Positions 1 to 4,877 of a DNA stretch of 5,955 nucleotides are shown here, piece after piece. The translations under genes were made by a program, and so were the position numbers. The stretch's first letter is position 1; each line of letters begins with the position of its first letter. The stretch spans positions 1 to 5,955 of the forward strand of contig CAMLNK010000289.1 of the NCBI GenBank assembly GCA_946481035.1. Reading direction: 5' to 3'. The notes under the pieces are model-generated. The model saw only the letters and a list, made by a program, of their open reading frames with translations. It was not told where the DNA came from and ran no database searches. Source of the stretch: an uncultured Dyadobacter sp. (GTDB lineage Bacteria > Bacteroidota > Bacteroidia > Cytophagales > Spirosomataceae).

Positions 1-19
1 ACGTGTGCTCTTCCGATCT
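1..19 (+). other. Illumina TruSeq read-2 adapter remnant (artefact)
   Basis: The first 19 bases, acgtgtgctcttccgatct, are identical to the 3' end of the standard TruSeq read-2 adapter/primer. They are library-construction sequence left at a contig end, not genomic DNA. They happen to be open in the frame of the following gene, where they encode most of a spurious MCSSDL peptide starting at a GTG. Genomic sequence begins at about base 20. No matching adapter (reverse complement starting AGATCGGAAGAGC) is seen at the other end of the window. Confidence 0.96.
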
Positions 20-20
20 G

Positions 21-2156
21 AAACACACTTCCATGAGCACGCATAACCTGACCGTGCGCGGAGGGAGCGACAAACTCAACTTCCTGATTTCGGGTGGGTA
101 CTACAATAAGCAGGGGGTGTTCAAAGTAGGTCCTGACAGCTATGACCGCTATAATGCCCGGATGAACCTTGGCGCGGAACTGAACAAATACCTTTCGCTC
201 GACAGCCGTTTGTCTTTCACCAATGACCGTACGAAAGCTTCCTACGCAGAAGCCAACGGCGGCGGGCTAATCTACCAGGTTTACCGTTTCCGTACCCGAA
301 ATCCCGCATTTACGCCGGAAGGGCGCTACAACTCGGCCAACAGCACTTATGCGCAACTCAAAGAGGGTGGTTATAACGATTACAAACGAAACTATTTTGA
401 CGGGGTATTTACATTGACAGCCGCCAACTTTGTAAAGGGCTTGCAGATTCGCGCTGTGGCCGGTACGCAATACCGCAGAGGCGATCGCCGCGTATTTAAC
501 CGTACGGTGCCCCTTTGGAGTAAATCTAAAATTGCAGGATGGGTGAACCAGGTGAATTCCTACAACGTCGTCAATGAGCTTACCAAGAATACCAATTTAC
601 AGGCATTGGTGAATTACGATTTCAAGATCGCCGAAAAGCACAATTTCGGACTTTTTGCGGGGTATCAGTGGGAAGATTACCGTGAAGACTTCAACTCCGC
701 CGGTGCTACGAACCTGGTCAGCAATGATTTGCCGACGCTGAACCTGGGTGATGACAAGACCCGGACCAACAGCCAGGCTATCGCTACGCGGGCATTCCAG
801 TCGGTATTTGGCCGTTTTAACTACAACTTTAACAACAAGTACCTTTTCGAAGCGACCATCCGATTCGACGAAAGCTCCAAATTGGCACCGGAAGGCCGCC
901 GCAAAGCATTCCCTTCAGCATCAGCCGGCTGGAATGTGCATCAGGAAAACTGGTTTGCCAGTACGCTTTCATTTTTCTCAGAATTTAAACTCCGGGCTTC
1001 ATGGGGACGTCTGGGTGGTGCACTTGGTGACGTTATCGGCAACTACGACTACCTGAGCCAGTTGAGCCGCGGTAATGCGCTGGTACTGGGCGACTCACGT
1101 ACTTCCTACATTTTTCAAGGCTCAATTCCGTCGACAAATCTTTCGTGGGAAACCATTGAAACAACCAACGGTGGTATCGATATTGGTTTACTGCAAAACA
1201 GGCTGCAATTCACAGGGGATTATTATGTGAAATACAACCGGAATATGCTCACCGCGCAGCAGCTACCCGGGACGATAGGGATCGGTACGCCGCGTAAAAA
1301 CAATGGTGAGCTGAAATCGTGGGGTTGGGAAACGGAGCTGCGCTTCCGTGATCAGCTCGGGAAGGATTTCAATTATTCATTTGCTATTAACTTTTCGGAC
1401 AACAACAACCGCCTGATCAGCTTTTCAAACCGCAATGTGGTGGGAGCGGGTACCAACGGTCTGATCGAAGGGTTTCCTTTGAACACCATCTGGGGTTATG
1501 AAACGGCAGGCTATTTCAATGCTGAGGACGAGGTGAAACAATGGGCATTTCAAGACAACCGCACCGGGACAGGCGACGTGAAATACATCGACCATGATGG
1601 CGACAAGCGCATTTCCGTGGGCAAAGGTACCGTAGAAAACCATGGTGACCTGGTAATGCTCGGAAGCACTTCTCCGCGCTATCTGTTTGGTGTAACACTC
1701 GGCGCCAGCTGGAAAGGATTTGACTTCTCCGCGTTCTTCCAGGGGGTAGGCAAACGTCATTACCGCGCTACCGCGGAATCGATCGCACCGCTGCTCGTTA
1801 CCTGGAAACAGGCCATGGGCATTCACCGGGACTACTGGACGCCGGAAAATACCGACGCATTGTTTCCGCGTCCGTATACGACTGGCACACACAATTACCT
1901 GACTTCGGATAAATGGACATTGAATGCAAGCTATATAAGGCTGAAAAACATCCAGCTGGGCTACACCATTCCTGCCCGGATCACTGACAAAGTCCGGATT
2001 TCGCGCGCGCGCGTGTTTTTCTCTGGCCAGGATATTCTTACTTTTTCAGGAATGGGTGGTTTTAAAGGGTATTTCGATCCTGAGACCAGGGATGGCGTCG
2101 AGAACGACTATCCGTTCTTCGCCACGGCGGCTTTTGGTCTAAACCTTTCATTCTGA
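21..2156 (+). CDS. SusC/RagA family TonB-linked outer membrane protein, 5'-truncated
   Basis: C-terminal part, about 711 residues, of a SusC-type TonB-dependent transporter, an outer-membrane beta-barrel that imports large nutrients together with a SusD partner. Complete family members usually run to about 1000 residues or more, so the signal peptide, the carboxypeptidase-regulatory-like domain, the TonB box and plug, and perhaps the first strands are missing. Residues are numbered from base 3. Visible family features are an early barrel strand with GGYYNKQG (31-38), a DxDxDGD-like loop in VKYIDHDGDKRI (526-537), SPRYLFG followed by a KGFDFSAFFQGVG strand (from 557), SYIRLKNIQLGYTIP (643-657), and a final strand ending GLNLSF with the terminal Phe expected for BAM recognition. 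The gene has no true start here: the GTG at base 3 lies in adapter sequence. It is followed after 24 bp by the SusD partner, so the two are probably co-transcribed. The substrate is unknown. Family assignment is secure. Confidence 0.96.
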   Translation, partial: KHTSMSTHNLTVRGGSDKLNFLISGGYYNKQGVFKVGPDSYDRYNARMNLGAELNKYLSLDSRLSFTNDRTKASYAEANGGGLIYQVYRFRTRNPAFTPEGRYNSANSTYAQLKEGGYNDYKRNYFDGVFTLTAANFVKGLQIRAVAGTQYRRGDRRVFNRTVPLWSKSKIAGWVNQVNSYNVVNELTKNTNLQALVNYDFKIAEKHNFGLFAGYQWEDYREDFNSAGATNLVSNDLPTLNLGDDKTRTNSQAIATRAFQSVFGRFNYNFNNKYLFEATIRFDESSKLAPEGRRKAFPSASAGWNVHQENWFASTLSFFSEFKLRASWGRLGGALGDVIGNYDYLSQLSRGNALVLGDSRTSYIFQGSIPSTNLSWETIETTNGGIDIGLLQNRLQFTGDYYVKYNRNMLTAQQLPGTIGIGTPRKNNGELKSWGWETELRFRDQLGKDFNYSFAINFSDNNNRLISFSNRNVVGAGTNGLIEGFPLNTIWGYETAGYFNAEDEVKQWAFQDNRTGTGDVKYIDHDGDKRISVGKGTVENHGDLVMLGSTSPRYLFGVTLGASWKGFDFSAFFQGVGKRHYRATAESIAPLLVTWKQAMGIHRDYWTPENTDALFPRPYTTGTHNYLTSDKWTLNASYIRLKNIQLGYTIPARITDKVRISRARVFFSGQDILTFSGMGGFKGYFDPETRDGVENDYPFFATAAFGLNLSF
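2002..2013. repeat. (CG)6 dinucleotide run inside the SusC-type gene
   Basis: Twelve bases of uninterrupted alternating CG lie near the 3' end of the transporter gene and encode part of SRARVF just before the last barrel strands. A gain or loss of one CG unit would shift the frame and destroy the last roughly 50 residues, including the terminal Phe strand. The run is short and may simply reflect Arg/Ala codon choice. The reading frame is intact here. Confidence 0.6.
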
Positions 2157-2180
2157 TCCAGCTTTCAACCCTATTATTTT
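2157..2180 (+). promoter_or_regulatory. susC-susD spacer and translation start region
   Basis: The 24 bp between the transporter stop and the lipoprotein start hold no AGGAGG-like sequence. The last ten bases before the ATG (ctattatttt) are almost entirely A and T. Starts without Shine-Dalgarno sequences and with AT-rich upstream bases are usual in Bacteroidota. No terminator or promoter is seen in the gap, which supports co-transcription of the pair. Confidence 0.6.
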
Positions 2181-3791
2181 ATGAAAAACACATTGAAACA
2201 TACATTGCTGGCCTTTGCGTTGATGACGGCTGTTTCGTCCTGTGACGTAGAACGCCTGCCGGAGACGAACATCAGCGACCTGAACTTCTGGAAAACGGAA
2301 TCGGACATTAAAACTGCCAACAATTACCTGTATACGTTTTTGCCTGGGTTTAGTAATGAAGACATTTGGTCGGACGATGCATTTGGGCTCTCCGCTAACT
2401 CGATCAGCGACGGTTCGCGGCTGGCACCTGCCACTGCGGGAGATTACAATTCGCCCTATAACCTGATCCGGGCTGCCAACAACGTTCTTGAAAAGGCACC
2501 AAGGGCGGAAGTATCAGCCACCGTTTTGAATCGCTACCTTGCCGAAGCGCGTTTCTTCCGGGCTTGGGCGTATTTTTCGCTGGTGCAGAAGTATGGAAGC
2601 GTGCCGCTGGTCTTGAAAACCCTCGATGAGAACAGTCCTGAACTCGTAGCGCCTGCCGCCGCGCGTGAAGCGATTGTGGATCAGATTTATGCGGATCTCG
2701 ATTTCGCGATCGCCAATTTGCCTACCATCACAACGTTGGGAACGGCCGACTACGGCCGTATTTCCAAAACAGCTGCACATGCATTCAGGGCAAGGGTAGC
2801 GTTGTTTGAAGGAACGTTCGCGAAGTTCCATTCCAAAGGCGATGCTGTGAAGCATTTGACGCTCGCTTTGGCGTCCAGCAAAGCGGTTATCGACAGCAAA
2901 GAGCACGCGTTGTTCGGCAACTACTTTGATTTGTTTCAAATGGCGGGAGAAGGCCGCCAGAACAAGGAGAATATCATTGTGAAGCAATATGGCGTGTCCA
3001 ATACGGAGCGAGTGGTTACGCATAATTTCTACCGTGGCTCCCTGGAAACCGGCAACCTGAATCCTACCAAATCGCTCGCCGATTCATACCTGATGAAAGA
3101 TGGCCTGCCCATTTCCAAATCGCCGCTTTGGACTTTGCCGGATTCGTCACACAAGGTTTTCAGAAACCGCGATGCGCGCATGAGCGCGACGTTCATGAAA
3201 CGCGGGGACGCGATGATGACAACGAAGCCCATTTTCGACATTGCCAACCTGGTATTCAACAAAACCGGCTACATGTTCCGCAAATTCGCCAATATCGACG
3301 ATTGGAACACCCAGGCATCCACAATTGACCGTCCGTTGCTCCGCTATGCCGAAGTGTTGCTAACGTTTGCTGAGGCCAGCTACGAGCTCAATAATGCGAT
3401 CACCGACGCCGAACTGGATATGTCCATCAATCTTCTGCGCGAGCGCGGTCAGATCGCTAAATTGAGCAATGCGTTTGCCAAAACCAATGGCCTGGATCTG
3501 CGGGAGGAAATCCGCCGCGAACGTCGCGTGGAGCTTGCGCAGGAAGGTTTCCGCTATTGGGACATTATCCGCTGGAAAATTGCTGAAACTGAGCTGGTGA
3601 AGCCGGTGTTGGGTAATTTCTATTTTAAAGGCGAGTTTGCAGCCGCCACCGTTAACCTCACGGCGGACAACATTATCCTCGTGCAGGCGGCCAGCTTCCG
3701 CAAATTTAACCCCGCGAAAGATTACCTGTGGCCGTTGCCAATCAATGAAATTGCATTGAATCCCGAGCTGGAACAAAATCCGGGGTGGTAG
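2181..3791 (+). CDS. RagB/SusD family nutrient uptake outer membrane lipoprotein
   Basis: Complete 536-residue SusD-type lipoprotein, of normal length for the family. It sits on the cell surface as the ligand-capturing lid over the SusC channel. The N-terminus (MKNTLKHTLLAFALMTAVSSC) is a lipoprotein signal peptide with a VSSC lipobox, so Cys21 is the predicted lipidated residue after signal peptidase II cleavage; this supports the ATG chosen. Next comes the SusD-like N-terminal segment (DLNFWKTESDIKTANNYLY, about 33-51). TPR-like helices follow, with YLAEARFFRAWAYFSLVQKYG beginning at 119. The C-terminal SusD/RagB domain contains RYAEVLLTFAEA (388-399), REEIRRERRVELAQEGFRYWDIIRW (441-465) and the ending YLWPLPINEIALNPELEQNPGW, all classic family signatures. 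The gene is paired with the upstream transporter and followed by a strong terminator, so it is the last gene of the operon. The bound substrate cannot be told from sequence. Confidence 0.97.
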   Translation: MKNTLKHTLLAFALMTAVSSCDVERLPETNISDLNFWKTESDIKTANNYLYTFLPGFSNEDIWSDDAFGLSANSISDGSRLAPATAGDYNSPYNLIRAANNVLEKAPRAEVSATVLNRYLAEARFFRAWAYFSLVQKYGSVPLVLKTLDENSPELVAPAAAREAIVDQIYADLDFAIANLPTITTLGTADYGRISKTAAHAFRARVALFEGTFAKFHSKGDAVKHLTLALASSKAVIDSKEHALFGNYFDLFQMAGEGRQNKENIIVKQYGVSNTERVVTHNFYRGSLETGNLNPTKSLADSYLMKDGLPISKSPLWTLPDSSHKVFRNRDARMSATFMKRGDAMMTTKPIFDIANLVFNKTGYMFRKFANIDDWNTQASTIDRPLLRYAEVLLTFAEASYELNNAITDAELDMSINLLRERGQIAKLSNAFAKTNGLDLREEIRRERRVELAQEGFRYWDIIRWKIAETELVKPVLGNFYFKGEFAAATVNLTADNIILVQAASFRKFNPAKDYLWPLPINEIALNPELEQNPGW

Positions 3792-3794
3792 GTT

Positions 3795-3842
3795 AGAAGG
3801 AGGAAAGGGAGAATGGAGGAAGGAAGAAGGGAGGAAGGAGAG
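3795..3842. repeat. Purine-only GGAGGAA-type degenerate repeat tract
   Basis: These 48 bases begin three bases after the susD stop codon and are all A or G except t3814. They consist of degenerate copies of GGAGGAA/GGAAGG units. Two exact words recur in the element at 4823-4869: GAAGGGAGGAAG (3826-3837, again at 4831-4842) and GAATGGAGGA (3811-3820, again as its complement at 4852-4861). The tract lies between the stop codon and the terminator hairpin, so it should be transcribed as part of the susD 3' untranslated region. Its function is unknown. It could be a dispersed intergenic repeat family or merely low-complexity DNA. Confidence 0.7.
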
Positions 3843-3856
3843 TCTGCATTCCTGGT

Positions 3857-3895
3857 AAAGCGGGTAGCCATTCACGGGGCTATCCGCTTTTTTTT
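3857..3895 (+). terminator. Intrinsic terminator of the susCD operon
   Basis: The arm aaagcgggtagcc (3857-3869) pairs with ggctatccgcttt (3878-3890) over 13 bp, including one G-U wobble and an 8-base loop. The 3' arm runs straight into a run of eight T (3888-3895). This is a textbook rho-independent terminator for + strand transcription, located 65 bp after the susD stop. There is no matching A run before the left arm, so it probably does not work in the opposite direction. Confidence 0.9.
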
Positions 3896-3980
3896 AAATT
3901 TAAATGCATATAAATATGATTTTTTAAAGAATCTATATGCTTATGTGTATAATTTTAAACAGTTAGATAAAATTATAATT
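3891..3980. other. AT-rich convergent intergenic segment (13% GC)
   Basis: In these 90 bases only 12 are G or C by hand count, far below the flanking genes. They contain a 7-bp perfect inverted repeat, gcatata (3906-3912) and tatatgc (3934-3940), separated by 21 bases, and short AT palindromes such as atttaaat. The segment lies between convergent genes, where no promoter is required. A 60-codon open frame across it (3813-3995) is biased and looks non-coding. No TAnnTTTG-type Bacteroidota promoter box was found. The rest of the gap, 3981-4051, holds only weak hairpins. I can assign no function. Confidence 0.6.
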
Positions 3981-4051
3981 CCTTTTGTCCGATGATCTGA
4001 AAACCGCATTCGTTAGTTTGCTAAACGAGCGCTACCAGCGGCTGGCGTAAG

Positions 4052-4786
4052 TTAATACAGTCGCTGGCAGTTCCCGCAAAAATAGCTCCGCCGCTTCGTC
4101 CGTCCCAGATATTCCTTATGAAAAGGGATGCTACACCGGGGACAGATTTTCTTCGTGTGAGCGAGCCAGTGTTTCTTTAAAGTAAACTCCTTTTTCCATT
4201 CCAGGAAATCGAACGCGTAGTTCCGGGTTTCTTTCACCATTTCCTTCAATTTGGTGTCGGGGATTTTGCCAAGCTTGCTAAGCGGGTGCATGCGGATGCG
4301 AAAAAGTACTTCGTTTTTGATGATATTACCGCTGCCGGCGAAGATATCCTGATCCAGAAGCGCGTCACAGGCAAGCATGTCGGGCTTCCCCTTCAACTTG
4401 CTGAGCGCGGCAGCGGGCTTCCAGGTTTTGGCCATAATGTCGGCCGACCAATCGTAGATATCACCGGCGGGCGCATCAATGAGCTGGACGGACGAGGTAT
4501 AAAAGTTCAGTTCGTGGTTGTCGAAGATCAGTCTTAGCCGCGGCGGGGTTTTCTTTTGCTCATCAATGAGATATGAACCGAAGAGCAGGAAGTGAATGCG
4601 GATGGTAAAATCCTTGAAGCAGATCAGGAAATGTTTTCCCCAAGACCTGAAATCAGTGACTGTCTCACCGATGAGCCGGTCTTTATCAACTTTGGAGTTC
4701 CCCTCCACATGGCGGATAACCTTTCCTTTCAGCCCCAGCTGTTCAACAGCTTCTCTCAAAATCACAATGGATGGTCCTTCGGGCAT
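4052..4786 (-). CDS. Fpg/Nei family DNA glycosylase (base excision repair)
   Basis: A 244-residue bifunctional DNA glycosylase/AP lyase, which removes oxidised bases and cuts the abasic site. The start is set by MPEGPS: in this family Pro2 becomes the catalytic nucleophile and Glu3 is essential, so the ATG at 4786 must be the N-terminus. An open frame 45 codons longer (from 4921) runs through an intergenic repeat and into the upstream gene and should not be used. Visible features are Lys51 in SWGKHFL (the beta-hairpin Lys), HFLLFG (65-70), the helix-two-turn-helix segment DALLDQDIFAGSGNIIKNEVLF with Asn154 (141-162), and a C-terminal zinc finger with Cys215, Cys218, Cys237 and Cys240 and Arg232/233 placed like the family's conserved finger Arg. 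All expected catalytic and metal residues are present. The length and the RxWGK segment look Nei-like, while the GNIxxNEVLF helix looks Fpg-like, so substrate preference is open. Upstream bases are A-rich, with no Shine-Dalgarno sequence. Confidence 0.93.
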   Translation of the reverse strand: MPEGPSIVILREAVEQLGLKGKVIRHVEGNSKVDKDRLIGETVTDFRSWGKHFLICFKDFTIRIHFLLFGSYLIDEQKKTPPRLRLIFDNHELNFYTSSVQLIDAPAGDIYDWSADIMAKTWKPAAALSKLKGKPDMLACDALLDQDIFAGSGNIIKNEVLFRIRMHPLSKLGKIPDTKLKEMVKETRNYAFDFLEWKKEFTLKKHWLAHTKKICPRCSIPFHKEYLGRTKRRSYFCGNCQRLY

Positions 4787-4822
4787 GGCGCTTTTTTTCG
4801 AAGGCTTCACTAAAAACGTGCC

Positions 4823-4869
4823 CAAAGGAGGAAGGGAGGAAGAAAATTCCATCCTCCATTCCTCCTTTG
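4823..4869. repeat. Long GGAGGAA-type inverted repeat
   Basis: The arm 4823-4840 (caaaggaggaagggagga) and the arm 4852-4869 are complementary at 17 of 18 positions, with one mismatch (4834/4858) and an 11-base loop. The element fills the middle of the 91-bp gap between the secreted-protein stop and the glycosylase start. As RNA it would form a stable hairpin on either strand. On the - strand it is not followed directly by a U run (the next T run begins several bases later), so it is at best an imperfect terminator for the upstream gene. It shares exact 10- and 12-base words with the purine tract at 3795-3842, which suggests a common repeat family. Confidence 0.75.
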
Positions 4870-4877
4870 TAGCCTCC

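Noticed and set aside
1425..1892. 155-codon open frame on the - strand inside the SusC-type gene
   Set aside because: It is antisense to well-supported barrel strands with clear family motifs, and its translation has no recognisable domain. It is a shadow of the real gene.
3826..3842. AGGAGG-like Shine-Dalgarno sequences in the purine tract
   Set aside because: No start codon with a plausible reading frame lies at a suitable distance, and the real genes here do not use Shine-Dalgarno sequences. The match is a by-product of the repeat.
3360..3875. 171-codon - strand open frame over the susD 3' end, purine tract and terminator
   Set aside because: It overlaps conserved SusD motifs and the terminator. 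Its N-terminal Pro/Ser/Phe-rich residues come from reading the purine tract in reverse. No sign of coding.
3813..3995. 60-codon + strand open frame across the purine tract, terminator and AT-rich segment
   Set aside because: The peptide is low complexity (Glu/Arg/Gly, then Asn/Tyr/Lys/Phe), spans a strong terminator hairpin and has no recognisable start region.
4000..4031. Possible terminator for the glycosylase on the - strand (arms near 4005-4014 and 4024-4031)
   Set aside because: The stem is interrupted (4 bp plus 3 bp with an asymmetric internal loop) and is followed by only four U, too weak to annotate.
4035..4067. Inverted words ccagcg (4035-4040) and cgctgg (4062-4067) around the glycosylase stop codon
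   Set aside because: Only 6 bp, with an alternative 4-bp hairpin at 4035-4045 and no U run. Could easily be chance.
4787..4830. Promoter for the glycosylase with a TTTG / TAnnTTTG arrangement on the - strand
   Set aside because: A TTTG occurs, but the following TA-containing hexamer (TAGTGAAG) does not match and the spacing is too short. No promoter can be supported.
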